DNA from: Utricularia gibba
Taxonomy: Eukaryota > Streptophyta > Magnoliopsida > Lamiales > Lentibulariaceae
DNA length: 64,000 nucleotides
Assembly: GCA_002189035.1 (NCBI GenBank)
Contig: NEEC01000012.1
Span: 2,604,001 to 2,668,000 of the forward strand
Direction of reading: 5' to 3'
Part shown: positions 12,139 through 23,520 of the stretch, piece after piece
How the letters are laid out: each line of letters opens with the position of its first letter
Numbering within the stretch: position 1 is the first letter of the stretch
Translations under genes and position numbers: made by a program
The notes under the pieces: model-generated
What the model was told of the DNA's origin: nothing
Databases searched by the model: none
What the model saw: the letters and a program-made list of their open reading frames with translations, nothing else

Positions 12139-13631
12139 TTAATTAGAAGAGCGAGTAACTTGGAAGTTTTAGTTGATGTTTTCAGTGTAGTAAATGCAAA
12201 AAATCCTAAAACTAGTCAACGTGGTGTAACAACTCATTTGATGAAGGCGCGAGTGATGACCTCACAGGGACGCCACATACCTGTGTCCATGGCGGCATTC
12301 TCTATCCTTCGCAGTGAAGGGCTACTGAGGGCTCTTCAAAGGAGCCGAACCTCGGTTCTTTAGGATCGCGCGCGCTCGGGGCAATGAATTTTCCCGGTAA
12401 TGAGCTCGCCCGGAAAGCCACGGACGAGAAGGCGGGCGGCGGTGAGCTTCTGATTCATCCCTGCAACTCCCTCCCCATGGCAAGCGATTCGTATATCCGA
12501 GGCCGAGGCGACATCCCAAGCTGGTGATCAATGTGAACGTAGAGAAAGATTTGAGAGTTTTGTTCTGAAACAGTGCGGCATTGACGGGATTCTTGACTGG
12601 TAATCAGTCTCGGTCGTGGACCAAAGTTCCTCCGTCATCAAGTTCCAGAGAATGATGATGATGACACCTGCGTCACAGTTAAGGCCGGAGAATGAAGCTC
12701 AGTCAGAAAGGAAGACGTAAATTCTGCGCATGGTGATGCTTTCCCGGCGCATTGCATGTGGGAGTGATCCAACTCAAGATTCTTGAAAACAACCCAAGGG
12801 GGAGACGAGACGAGACAGTCCCGTAGCCTTGGTGTATAATATTAAAATTAATCATTTAATATATAAAAAATATGAATTACAAAAAAAAAGATTATATATT
12901 TAATTGATTATTAATAATCCATAATATTTGATGTATTCAATTATGATTTTTTAATTTTTTCCATTAAAATTTAGTTTTTTTTATGATTATAGTTACATAT
13001 TAGTTATCCAAAACATTACACTGTATGAATATTTAATATCGTATTAAACTGAAAGTTTCGATAAATCTAAATATCAAACTCCACTACATAGTAAATATAT
13101 ATCATATTTAAAAAAAGATAAATCTAATTGATTACTAATAATTTATAATTTATTATATATTGAATCAAAATCAATTTAATTATTATATATTGTCCTTAGA
13201 TTTTAGTTTGTAGTTCCACCATGTGTTCAAAACTCAGTTAACAGAACCGACAGTCGATGAAAATCAATATAACGGTCATGGCCCAAATGTAGCAACAGCA
13301 AGCGGAGCTCTTCTTCTACTTTTCACACGAAGAACAGCTGCAAAGTCCCTCTGAGGAATCTCTGCATTGAATGATCTTTTCTTCCCTGAAATCTGGCATC
13401 CCCTTTTCATAAAAAAGCTCAGCAGTTGCAATGCAGATAAGGCGCCCTGTTCATATAGCTTGTTAATTTTTTACTTCTAACAAGTAACAATCATTCGACT
13501 TGAAAGATGGAAATCCCATGTGGGGAAGCAAATCCTTTTGACGTGTACAAGTAAAGCTCATTTCTCAGATCCTTGGTATTCTGGAACAACAGATAACCGC
13601 CAATCTCTTGATGAAGTAATGCAGGCGTCCT
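12139..13631. other. AT-rich spacer between IQD and LBD genes
   Basis: The 3' ends of convergent genes lie at either side. The segment 12835-13200 is extremely AT-rich and contains two diverged direct copies of a roughly 60-bp stretch (around 12898-12960 and 13125-13190), possibly an old element. No gene seen. Confidence 0.5.
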
Positions 13632-14251
13632 TCAGCAGTAAAGTTCCCATGAGGGGCCGTTTAGCCAGTCGGGAAAGGTATCATCTTGTAAGGAAGAAGG
13701 AGCTTCTTGAGGCGAGGGGAGGATAAAATGGCTGATGAAGTCACATAGCTCCAGATTGCGAGATTGTGCATTCAGCAGCTGAGATTGAACCACGGCTAAC
13801 TCCGCCTCAAGCTCACTGATCTTCTTCTGCAGCAAACATATCGAGCCCGCGCAGCCGTACACCGGATCCCTCAGTCTCGCGTTCGCTTCGTACACCATGC
13901 TGCTCACCGCGTCCGCCCGATTCGCCTCCGGCAGCTCCTGCGCCGGGAATCAAACATGAATTCAATTTTCCTTCAAAACGCCTACCGAGTAGCTCACACC
14001 TTTATCGGGGGATTAGATCATCGTACCTGGAGCAACTTGATGATGTTGCTCGCTCCGAAAACGCGGTGAGCGGATGTGAACTTGAGAGGCTCCGAGGGCG
14101 GGAAATACGGTGCGAGCACGCAGTCGGCCGTGCAGCGGCGGCGGAGTATTTTGCAAGCTGCACATGGGATGACGACAATAGCCGGAGGAGACGACGGAGA
14201 CGCACTCGAGGACGGCGGGGACAGCGACACCGGGAACTTCATCTCCCCCAT
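13632..14251 (-). CDS. LBD (LOB-domain) class I transcription factor
   Basis: Two exons, 14251-14027 and 13937-13632, phase 0, encoding 176 residues. The plant-specific LOB domain occupies about residues 29-130. The zinc-binding block CX2CX6CX3C is complete (PCAACKILRRRCTADC), the GAS block carries FGASNIIKLLQELPE with the usual intron after LLQ, and the class I leucine-zipper-like coiled coil is present (ISELEAELAVVQSQL). Sequence resembles the LBD1/LBD11 subgroup. These are nuclear DNA-binding proteins for organ boundary and vascular or secondary-growth patterning. A Ser/Pro-rich stretch precedes the domain. No defect seen. Confidence 0.93.
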
Positions 14252-15419
14252 TGCTGTAGCGGCCGCGCAACCTCATGATATATTTATAGCAATAGTTCAC
14301 ACAAGAAACTCGACCGTTTAAAAAATATATTTACATAATTCATTAATTTTAATTCTTTTTTATATTTTTGAAATATATATACTAAAATAATATTATGTTT
14401 CTTAAAAAATGATTAAAAAAAATGTAATTTTCCGTTGGAATGATCTAACCACCAAAGCTACATACAGATGGCGAAGCGTGTGGGAGCTATGGATAGCGAC
14501 CTGGGACCCATTTTTCAATGTATTCAGACATAACGAGATCCCTCCGTGTGGTGTCTTGGTAGGCCTTGCCGACAATCGGCGGCCCAATTACGTGAGGCCC
14601 AATAATTACCCCCGGCCCGTGACGCTTTCCCATTCCTACCGAATTCTTATTTACAAAAATTTATTTTTTATTTTATCTATTTATCTCTTATTTCCTTCAC
14701 TTTCTATTCTCGTTTTATATGTTACTGATAGAGATTCATAGGTGGGATTCAGTTTGAATGGGAATCAAACATGATTAGATATTTTTGTAAGATCTATCTT
14801 TAGTGGTTTTCGAAAATGCTGATACCATTTATTTTTACGAAAATCAGTAATTTGGGAAAAAATTATTATGTAGAAACTAAAAGAAGTTAGTCTAGTTTCC
14901 AACCTCACTTCATATTTTTTCTATGATTTTAATATTCGTTTTTGAAAATTAATAAAGTAAATTAGAAAACTTCTTAAATAAAACTTAATAAAGAAAAGAC
15001 ACGTCAGTATTTACAGAAATAATTAAAGATTTTCTAATCTATTAGAACCGGATCACAATCGATAAATCCATCGATTCCAAATTTTTACATTTTTAACTTA
15101 ATTTTTAAGTATTAATGATCTCAATTTTCAATTATTTTTCTTATTAGTGTTCAAATGAAAAAAATAATATTTTTACTTTTAAGTGATATATACATTTATT
15201 CATAAAAATAATTTTTTTATAGACTTGTATAATTAGTTATATACATAAAAATAAAAAATAATTGATATGAAAACACGAGTCATAAAAAATTGAATTTAAA
15301 TTTGAATCATTTTATAATTTTATATTCATATTTAAATTATTTATTATCGATTTCAAATTTATTGTTTCGGTTTCGATTTTAAATAGTTTCGAATAATTTA
15401 GATCCATAAATATGAAATT
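14252..15419. other. AT-rich spacer, LBD promoter and KCS 3' flank
   Basis: From about 14300 to 15415 the sequence is mostly low-complexity AT-rich DNA. No gene, RNA gene or long repeat recognised. Confidence 0.5.
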
Positions 15420-17145
15420 TTACTTGGGAAGGTGGAACTGGAAGTGTGAGCCAGAAGGAGGATCAAATGTGTCCTGGTTGATCCAGCTGAATTTCTGAAT
15501 AAAGGGGCTGATTTCTTCTGCTTTCTTGTCGCCATTGATCACTTCTTCCCAAACATTGGCATCTTCCAGGTCTCTGATCACCTCCCAAACGCAGCTGTTG
15601 CACTTGAACCCCGACCCGAACCCGATCATCCACAGCCGGTCGCCCCTTCTCAGCCGCTTCGTGGCTTCCATGTACCCGAGCACGTACCAGAGACTGCTGG
15701 CGGAGGTGTTCCGAATCGGTGGAGACTCATCTTGGAAGGCTCCACGTCGTCGTGGCTCAGTGATAGACCTTTGCGGATCTCTTCGATCACTGCTGTTCCT
15801 CCGGGATGCATGCAGAAGTGATCTATTCCGGCTTTGAAATTCAGTGCTGCTTTCTTCCTCGCGTATTTCATTACGAGGTACCTGTCAAGAAATAAATGCT
15901 GATGAGAGTAATAATGAAATCCGAGGTGCAGAAGCCTGGTGGCCGGAGTATCTCTCCGACCCCACAATGCAGACGGCGCATGAAATCAACTGCGACCCAT
16001 GTTTTGTCTGTAAAAGTACAGTTTCTAGAACCGCTTCTGTGGTATGGGAAAGGTGGAGGCAGGAGGGAGGGAGAGGACCTTATAAGCTCGGTGTAGGGTA
16101 GGCATGTTTTGGCGATTTCAGCCGTGTTCTGTGTAAAAGCTCGTTTCGCTGTTCTGGGCAGGCTTTTATCGAGATAGAACCCCAGTTTCCCTTGGCTGTC
16201 TTCTTTCTGCATGCCGCAGGTGTAAGCTTCATCACTGGCGCCCAGATGGGTGCGAACAAGGCATTTCAATTGCAGCTTTGAACGCTTTCTCATTGCGGAT
16301 TTGTTGGTCAGTAGCATGGCGCATCCACCGGAACGGAACAAGCAGTTTGTCAGCATCATCGACTTGTCGTTCCCAGAGTACCTGCGAAGGTTCATCCAGT
16401 GGTTACAGGAAAGAAGAAGCTTGGATTTAGAGTGATCCTGGAATCTCTCGATCCACTGCAACGAAACTGACTGACCAGTTGGGAGCTATGGACTCCGATG
16501 TGACCACGACGGCCATGGAGTTTCTCTGTGACTTGAAGAAGCTGCTGACGATGTTCATCGACACCAAGCTCGCGCTGCAACCCATTCCAGACAGATTGTA
16601 AGACTTCACATCGTCTCTCATTCCGTACATGTTGATGATCCTGGAAACTAGAGACGGAACGCAGGAGAGCAACGATACATTCACTACCAGCAGATCGATT
16701 TCCTTCGGAGAAACCTGCTGAAAAAAACAGTAGTTCAGCAGCTGCTTCTGTAACTATATCCCCGGATTCCCTTTGCACCCAGCATCACCTTAGTTTTCAC
16801 GAAGAGCTGACTCAGGGTATCCCTGAAAAACTCATCCATCTCCAGGATCCCATCTTCAAGGCTATGAGAATTCTCTCTGCCGCCGATGATGTTTCTCGGG
16901 CCGTACGAGTGCTCCCCGATGCCGGAGTTGACGATCGCACGCAGCAAGAACTTGTACTCCTGATGCCCCAGGTTGAGGTTCCGAGCAACGATACTTCCAC
17001 TCAGCTCCGTATCCAGCTTCCGATCATCGGAGGGCTTGTGGCACTCGTAGTCCACAAGGAAGCAGCGCTGATCTCTTCTCCGGCAGTAGCGGCGCAGAGA
17101 GAACCAGAGAGCCCACACGCATATTACCACCATGATGAGCTCCAT
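15420..17145 (-). CDS. 3-ketoacyl-CoA synthase, KCS4/12/19-like, with a -1 frameshift
   Basis: Four exons: 17145-16789, 16717-16476, 16381-16079, 15881-15420. Condensing enzyme of the ER fatty-acid elongase, making very-long-chain acyl-CoAs for waxes, suberin and sphingolipids. One N-terminal membrane segment is seen, fewer than in most KCS, as expected for this short subgroup. The active-site Cys sits in [10 protein letters not shown]; the late catalytic His and Asn regions are SLHRFG and GSGFKCNS. The first intron ends at a CAGCAG tandem acceptor; the upstream choice keeps the Gln seen in relatives. In exon 4 the frame breaks at 15710/15711: SLHRFG must gain one base after GG to continue into [12 protein letters not shown]. 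As written the product loses the GSGFKCNS region. Restored length would be about 455 residues, near normal for the subgroup. Confidence 0.92.
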
Positions 17146-18281
17146 TGTCCAGCTCCCACACCCCGGCCATCATTGTCCTCCTATTTATCAAGACAAAAGA
17201 AATAACTTGCTGCAATGAAGGATCCGTCTGCCGCCACGACTCTCCCTCTTCAGATCACTTTAACGTCAATTTACTACCAGTTACTGTAATCCCACTGCAG
17301 ACCAAAGGTGAAAACTCCATCTTTGACAATCCAGATCCTGTAATTTAGACTGCTACCCCCACCCCGACGATCATGAAAACAAAATCTGAGTTGACTCCAC
17401 AAAACCACCCACCCACAGAATTCTTCTGGGAGTTCGGGGTAATAATTAGAAGGTGTGGGGAGTTGGGCAGGCAATCTATCAAGACCTTAGTGGTGACAGG
17501 TGAAGAATTGAAAATCTGGGGAGCCCGCAATGAAGAAGACCGGTTCGGGCATTTACAGGGAAGCCGGCTGCGAGGACAGGTTTCCTTAAATTATTTTACT
17601 CTGAAACATGGGATCTGTAAGAAGAAAGCGCGGTTCCTTAAAGCCCGGTGGGGACCTCCACACAGAATAGTACCCCTTTTTTTGGAAATACTTAAGAGCA
17701 TTTTATTGCATTAAAAAGTTTTTTAAAAGATGAAAAATAATTAAATAACAGAAATGGTTTAGGATGATGGTTTTAGGGTATTTTAATTAATTATATATTT
17801 AATTTATCTATATTTAAATAAAAATATATATACATAAAATTAATCACGTTTAACATATTATATAGGGGAAAAATGACCTTGTTTAATGCAGAATTGACGT
17901 TTGGAAAATTACATTTATGTCCTTTTCACCCAAATCATAACAGATTGCCGGGCAGTGCAATTCAAATATTAAAATAACTATTATTGATTCTAGTGTGGGG
18001 CCCACAAAGGGACTAATATAGAGTAATTACAAAAAAATGATGATTTTTATATTAATATTTTAATTGATCATTTTATTTTATTTTTATTTCTAGAAAAATA
18101 ATCCTGATGTTTTTTATATTTTAAATATTAAATGTAAAAAAATGTTTTTTAATATTCGGAAAAATGGGGGCAAAAACGAGTCGTCGTCAATGGAAGCATT
18201 CTTACAGGAGCATCAAAAGGGTAACAGAAAAGAAGCGGAATCCGGCGTGGCTATTCCGACAACCAGCATCAGAAATACGGA
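17146..18281. other. spacer between KCS promoter and PMP3 gene
   Basis: The KCS promoter is probably in 17146-17600. A run from about 17690 to 18160 is AT-rich and featureless. A 113-codon open frame on the plus strand (17373-17714) has no recognisable similarity. Confidence 0.5.
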
Positions 18282-18510
18282 TTATGCGACCAGAACATAG
18301 AGGGCGTATATGATTCCAGGTAGGTACCCCAGCACTGTGAGCAGCAAGCAGATCCAAAACTCCACCTAAACAAAACGATCATTACATGCGGAAGAACGAG
18401 GAGGAATTTACAGAGATGTCGCCACCTACCCCGCATCCGTATCTGAGAAATACGCCGGCGGGCGGCAGCAGAATCGCCAGAATTACTTCGACAAACGTCT
18501 CGCTACCCAT
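18282..18510 (-). CDS. RCI2: PMP3/RCI2 small hydrophobic membrane protein
   Basis: Two short exons, 18510-18430 and 18365-18282, phase 0, encoding 54 residues. The product is two membrane helices with the family's hallmark motifs: AILLPPAGVFLRYGCG ending exon 1, then VEFWICLLLTVLGYLPGIIY in exon 2. The intron after the GCG triplet is the classic RCI2 position. Members (RCI2A/B, LTI6, ESI3, yeast Pmp3) sit in the plasma membrane, affect membrane potential and are typically induced by cold and salt. Length and residues match the family fully. Confidence 0.95.
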
Positions 18511-18751
18511 CAAACGATCACCTTTCTCCTCCAATTTCGGATCCTGCGTGGGTTGATAACATAATAAAGGAGTAAACGAAAGGTGTCATCTTGTGAGGTT
18601 TTCCATAAGCTGAAATACGAGCACGTGGACATACCGGGGGTTTCGTGGAAGAGCACCGGAAGCCCGCGTATCATCAGTGCAAAAATTAGAGAAAAAGAAT
18701 GAAAAAGTTCAGATCTTTCCATCTATTGCATCAGAGTTCCATTTGCTGGTT

Positions 18752-19936
18752 TCATGGGTCTTTATAGCGAATGTGGTAGCTGACAATGGAGCCTTCGAAA
18801 AGGTTGAACGTTTGAGCACTGCTGCGAGCAACCTCTGCATCAGAACCACGCTTGAATGTTACCTTACCGCGGGAGGAGTCCCGGTCGATGTGGGTCTCGG
18901 ATTCAATCAGGGGCCCGAAGCGTCTAAACGCTTTAATTAGACTGGATTCTGAAGGTATGATCCTGTTTCTCTCACAGAAGTTCAATACAAGCTCTGCAGG
19001 TAAAAGTTCGCGCTTCATTCTCTTAGCTGATGACTCTTCTGATGCAGAGGATGTGGGGTTTTCCAAGCTTGAAATCACCCTCCTTGATTCGAGTTTTACA
19101 GCGACCATTGGTGAATCCTGTGAACCACATGGAGGAAGCTGAGGTTTCTTGTTGCTGGTGACTGGTAGCATTTTCTGATCTTGATAGTTTTTGACGATCC
19201 ATTTCGTCCAGTAAAAGTCTTTAACATCATCGAATTCGAGTTTTTCACCCAATTCACTCCTCTTCAGCTCCCGTGTTTTGAAAAATACATGGCCTACAAA
19301 GCCCAGCAAGAATATAAAGATTCCATTCTGAAGCATGTGTATTCTTCGGGGAAATCGAGCCAGAAGCTGAAGCTCTGATAGCAACTGACCCACTGAAAAT
19401 GACTCTAATGAGAAAACCATGTTTCGTGTCCTTGAGGCAGTCAACATTGCCCGAGGCTCAAATATAACTTCTTCCTGTTTTACTTTGGTTGTACTTGCGG
19501 ATGCGGATAGAGAAACCTCTGAAGAAATTACCTTGACCCTTCTGTCAAAACTGTTTTCTGTCTCTTGGGGATCAAGATGTTTCATGTTTCTCCCATACGG
19601 CAAAGAACCATCTCTGCAGATTTCATCTTCCACATCCATCTTGTTGATGACCACATGATCAAATGTTTCAGAAACAACCTCTGGAAAGGGAGAAAGAGCT
19701 TCTGCATTATGCCCTGTTTCCAAGCCCAACATACCAATCCCAGGATTCAAATCCTCACCATGAGCAACATCACAGTAGTTCAATTCAATTACCTTAGTGT
19801 CAGCATCGTGCAGTAACTGCCCAGCCTCAATCAGTGAATCTGTAGGTAAAGAAAAACTTCCGATTCCAGTTTCCTGCTCAAACCCTCCAACAATCCCATT
19901 TTCATGAAGCTTCTCAGAATGATTCTCACTTCCCAT
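18752..19936 (-). CDS. PWWP-less tandem paralogue of the neighbouring PDP-like protein
   Basis: Single open exon of 394 residues. The first ATG of the frame is at 19936 (MGSENHSEKL). The C-terminal half matches the neighbouring 965-residue PWWP protein: LEFDDVKDFYWT against FEFHDVNDSYWT, and LPAELVLNF...FRRFGPLIESET against SPAELTLNF...FRRFGALMESET, ending in an RRM-like fold with VTFKRGSDAEVA. The PWWP domain and long acidic N-terminus are absent. A hydrophobic segment (GIFIFLLGFVGHVFF, residues about 200-215) replaces a milder stretch in the parent. Likely origin is a partial tandem duplication. It may compete with the parent for partners if expressed. The family function is chromatin binding with Polycomb and FVE/MSI proteins. 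Confidence 0.8.
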   Translation of the reverse strand: MGSENHSEKLHENGIVGGFEQETGIGSFSLPTDSLIEAGQLLHDADTKVIELNYCDVAHGEDLNPGIGMLGLETGHNAEALSPFPEVVSETFDHVVINKMDVEDEICRDGSLPYGRNMKHLDPQETENSFDRRVKVISSEVSLSASASTTKVKQEEVIFEPRAMLTASRTRNMVFSLESFSVGQLLSELQLLARFPRRIHMLQNGIFIFLLGFVGHVFFKTRELKRSELGEKLEFDDVKDFYWTKWIVKNYQDQKMLPVTSNKKPQLPPCGSQDSPMVAVKLESRRVISSLENPTSSASEESSAKRMKRELLPAELVLNFCERNRIIPSESSLIKAFRRFGPLIESETHIDRDSSRGKVTFKRGSDAEVARSSAQTFNLFEGSIVSYHIRYKDP

Positions 19937-20622
19937 ATTCACGAAATGGGCAAACCGCAACGAATACTACAATGCTCGGGAACCACAAATCTGTCCGAAA
20001 ACATGGTTAATCAAGAACCAAAGGGTAATAAAATGCATTTACCTCCTCAGGTACCGCAGACTTTGAGGATCGCTGAGAAGAATTGAAAATGAAGGCGATG
20101 GACTGAGCTCAGACTTCAACTAATCGCACCAGGCAACATTTTCTCTCTCAAACATGACTGAATTTTGAAAATGCATCCCCAGCGAAGAAGACGCCGGTGG
20201 GGACAGGCCAGCAGTTGCAGGAGCTCAGGTTCGCCAACGGAACCCTTACAAAAATGCGCTGGGCTAAGCTAAAGCCCCTCAGAGAACGGGCCACCTGTAA
20301 CTGCCGGTGGGCCTTGGCGTCGGAATGAGGACAAGTTAATGGCCAGTAAAACAAAAAGGGAGCAGCAACCTCTTTAAAGAATACACAGCATCTTCTCTAG
20401 TTATTACAAACACAGATTGTCGGAAAATGGGGGCACATCCTCCACAAGCATCCACCTCTCGAGACATCGTGGAAGAGCTTCTGCTACCCACCTCTCAGAG
20501 CTTCATCACCTCTGTTAACCAGAGGTAAGAAGAAAAGGATACGCATAAGAGATCAGGAATGAACAAATCGATTACCTGTGAACTCACTTTCGTTTCTACT
20601 CACAGAGAATGGTTACCTGATC
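19937..20622. other. spacer between the two PWWP-family paralogues
   Basis: Promoter and leader of the PWWP-less copy and the 3'UTR of the PWWP gene. No independent gene recognised. Confidence 0.5.
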
Positions 20623-23520
20623 TCAAGCTACGGCGTTTGGCATCCAGGTCTCGTCTCCCACCGGCTGAGGGGCAATGGGGGGAATCTTTACTGAGATCAA
20701 CGGTGAGTAACCAACTTCGTAGCTTACGGTTGCCGGCCCGAAAAGGTTGAACTTTTTGGAACTGTCGCAGGCTACTTCTGCATCAAAACCACGTTTGAAG
20801 ATCACTCTTGCACGACCCGAAGCATGATCCACTTCTGTTTCAGATTCCATCAAAGCCCCGAAGCGTCTGAATATTTTGTTTAGACTGATTTCGGATGGAA
20901 CACGCTTCCTGTCCTCGAAGTTCAGTGTGAGTTCTGCTGGTGAGGATTGCTGCTTCTGCTTCTTAGAAGTTTCATCCAGTTCAGGGGTAGCAGCCAATGA
21001 TGGAAGGCTTCCGGTGGAAAATCTCTTCCGAGACTTGCGACCAGGTTTGACTACACTTTCAGCAACATATTGAGCCATTTCAAGGGTGGAAGCGCTGTTG
21101 TCGCCGTTATTCACCTGTTCCGGTGAATTGTTTTGGACAATCCTGTCTGTCCAGTAAGAGTCATTTACATCATGAAACTCAAACTCTTCAGCAGCCTCAG
21201 CAGAGGCAGTTTCAGATCCTTTTCTTCTTCCTCGCCTACTCAAAGCAATCGAATTCCGAAGACCAAGTAAAAAGGTGTGTGTGGTTAGAGGAAAGCTGTG
21301 TTCTTTGTTGGGATGGCAGGCAAGCAGCTGAATTTGGGATAGCATCTCCTCCACAGAAGATGATTCCGCTGAAACAACCATGGTTGGTCTGTCGAGCTCA
21401 AACATTTTATGGGAATCGTCTGAGCCTGGCGCTGTTAACTTGCTGGCCACTCTGCTGATGCATTCACCGATTTTGAATGACGCCTTGGGAGCTTGACTTG
21501 TTGGGGTAGAAATCCTTGCAGCATGAGTGCTCAACCTTTTCTCTACTCCATCTCCTAGTGGATAGTCCGCTTTCCGTTTTCTAGAAACCGGGAAAGATAC
21601 TGAAATACCAACATCATCCGGAAAAGAATCACTTTCCACATCCACGGAGAATTCCAAGTCCATCAAGTCTGACAAACTCCTCTCCCTTAAAGACTCTGAA
21701 GCATCAACTGGCGTATGTTGAAGGTTTTTTTGTGCAGTGCCTATATCATTTTCAAGCAACTCCTCGAACTCGACCAGCTCAGGTGGCAAAGGGTATCCTT
21801 TGAAATGGCAAAGTGCGGATAGCTGAGCCTGAGTAAGCACAAGATCAAGTCGATCGGCCCCAAAGGCCGAACGAGGTGCCAATTCTTGAATGAAGAGGAG
21901 AAGTTCCGCAGGTTGAAAGTGCTGAGCTTTGCAAGATTTATCCACACCACATCTTTCATTTGAAGACTGCCGTATTCCAGAGTTTGTTATGCATTGGCTT
22001 TTGATTTTGAAGTACTCATCTTGTGGCATGCAAGAACAAGACAGGCCTAACTGTATACGTCTAGAAACCTCTTCCAACGCACAGTCAATAGCATCTCGAA
22101 ATGCCTGAGAATTGCTCTGCCTCACCATCTGACTGAAGTGAGGCCTGAAGGGCTTTAACAATGATGACTCATTCCAAGCAAATGTCTGATCTCCAAAATA
22201 CGCTACCAAATGAGAATCCTTCTTGTAATACTTAATTGCCTCATCAGAAGCATCAGCGGGATCGAATATCTGTCCAGGCCACCAAGGGTGGCTTCGAACT
22301 TTACCCCAAACAAGATCACCTACAGCAAAACGACCTTCCTTTTCTGGAGCTGAAAGATAACCAGACTGACCCATTTTCAAGGAGCTCACAGTTATGTAAT
22401 TGTCTTCATCAGGCGAATGATATTGTTCTTCCTCTGGAGCACATTCTTCAATTAAGGCCTCGGAATTTATTTCTGGATGCAGCGAATCAAACACATACTC
22501 TCCCTCGAATTCCTTGGTACTCTTACCCTCGTCATAGAAAATGCCATTACTTTTACTAGAATCAGCTTCATTTTTCTCACATGTAGTTTCCTCATTGTGA
22601 TACTGGATAGGCATTTTCGATTCACTTGCTTCATCAGCGCCAGTACAATTTTCCAGTATATCAGCATGGCTGACCTTATCGGCCACACATTTTACATCAG
22701 AACTGAGGCTCTTATCCTTGCTCATAGAACTCAAATCACCACTCACATTCGATGATCCAATTTCGAAATCCAACACATCATCAAATCCTACAATTTCAGT
22801 TGAACCAGATGGCGCAGTTTGTAAACCATCCACTACAGCTATTGCTTCACTAAGCAGAGGTGTATCTGCCACCACCAAATCTACATTTTCGGAATTTGCA
22901 GCACTTGTGGTAAACAATATTTCTTGGCCGTCAACAAGATCGAATTTTTCATCTGCATCAGCTTCCATATGATCACTGTACACAACCTCTTTACCAGTTT
23001 CCCCTTCAGGAATTACAATACCATCAGTTTCAGATGCCAAAGAAACATCCGCTGGAGTAGCTACTTGATTAAGTTTCTCATTCAAAATACTATCTTCTTT
23101 TGACAGCAGTGCACCAGCTTCAACACTCGCTGTAATGCAGTCCTTTTCATCTCTAGGTTCTGAAAAATGCACCCCACAATCTAGCATCTTATCCCCACTC
23201 CCTTCAACAGGGACATCCTTCTCTTCAGACGCTACACTATCCCCTTGCTCCTGCCTCTCCTCCAACACCTTACCCGCCAAACCTTCAACTTCCCCAGATC
23301 CCAAATCACCTTCTTGGAGATTACTTACCCCATCAACAAACACAGCGGTTCCTACTACTTCCACCATTATTTCCCCTTCATCTACTCCGTCGAAAGACTC
23401 TGACTGTTTCTCAATGTCCATATTATCAACACCGGCCGCACTAGGGAGATCACCACTCAACCGCGACTCAGGAGACGCACTGTTACTCCCTGGGACGACT
23501 TCACTTTGCCCATCCTCCAT
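20623..23520 (-). CDS. PWWP-domain protein, PDP-like chromatin reader
   Basis: A single uninterrupted exon of 965 residues starting at ATG 23520. The first roughly 390 residues are acidic and low-complexity. The PWWP domain follows at about 394-460: GDLVWGKVRSHPWWPGQIFD, then the aromatic cage region VAYFGDQTFAWN. A Lys-rich nuclear signal (SRKRKADY) lies mid-protein. The C-terminal RRM-like module (FRRFGALMESETEVD, then RVIFKRGFDAEVA, about 890-945) is typical of plant PDP proteins. Those act in the nucleus with PRC2 and FVE/MSI4-5 to maintain H3K27me3, for example at flowering repressors. The frame is clean over 2.9 kb. Its downstream neighbour is a shortened duplicate. Confidence 0.93.
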   Translation of the reverse strand: MEDGQSEVVPGSNSASPESRLSGDLPSAAGVDNMDIEKQSESFDGVDEGEIMVEVVGTAVFVDGVSNLQEGDLGSGEVEGLAGKVLEERQEQGDSVASEEKDVPVEGSGDKMLDCGVHFSEPRDEKDCITASVEAGALLSKEDSILNEKLNQVATPADVSLASETDGIVIPEGETGKEVVYSDHMEADADEKFDLVDGQEILFTTSAANSENVDLVVADTPLLSEAIAVVDGLQTAPSGSTEIVGFDDVLDFEIGSSNVSGDLSSMSKDKSLSSDVKCVADKVSHADILENCTGADEASESKMPIQYHNEETTCEKNEADSSKSNGIFYDEGKSTKEFEGEYVFDSLHPEINSEALIEECAPEEEQYHSPDEDNYITVSSLKMGQSGYLSAPEKEGRFAVGDLVWGKVRSHPWWPGQIFDPADASDEAIKYYKKDSHLVAYFGDQTFAWNESSLLKPFRPHFSQMVRQSNSQAFRDAIDCALEEVSRRIQLGLSCSCMPQDEYFKIKSQCITNSGIRQSSNERCGVDKSCKAQHFQPAELLLFIQELAPRSAFGADRLDLVLTQAQLSALCHFKGYPLPPELVEFEELLENDIGTAQKNLQHTPVDASESLRERSLSDLMDLEFSVDVESDSFPDDVGISVSFPVSRKRKADYPLGDGVEKRLSTHAARISTPTSQAPKASFKIGECISRVASKLTAPGSDDSHKMFELDRPTMVVSAESSSVEEMLSQIQLLACHPNKEHSFPLTTHTFLLGLRNSIALSRRGRRKGSETASAEAAEEFEFHDVNDSYWTDRIVQNNSPEQVNNGDNSASTLEMAQYVAESVVKPGRKSRKRFSTGSLPSLAATPELDETSKKQKQQSSPAELTLNFEDRKRVPSEISLNKIFRRFGALMESETEVDHASGRARVIFKRGFDAEVACDSSKKFNLFGPATVSYEVGYSPLISVKIPPIAPQPVGDETWMPNAVA

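Noticed and set aside
12835-13200. Possible MITE or other transposable element in AT-rich DNA
   Set aside because: Two diverged direct copies of a short stretch are visible, but I found no terminal inverted repeats or target duplication by eye.
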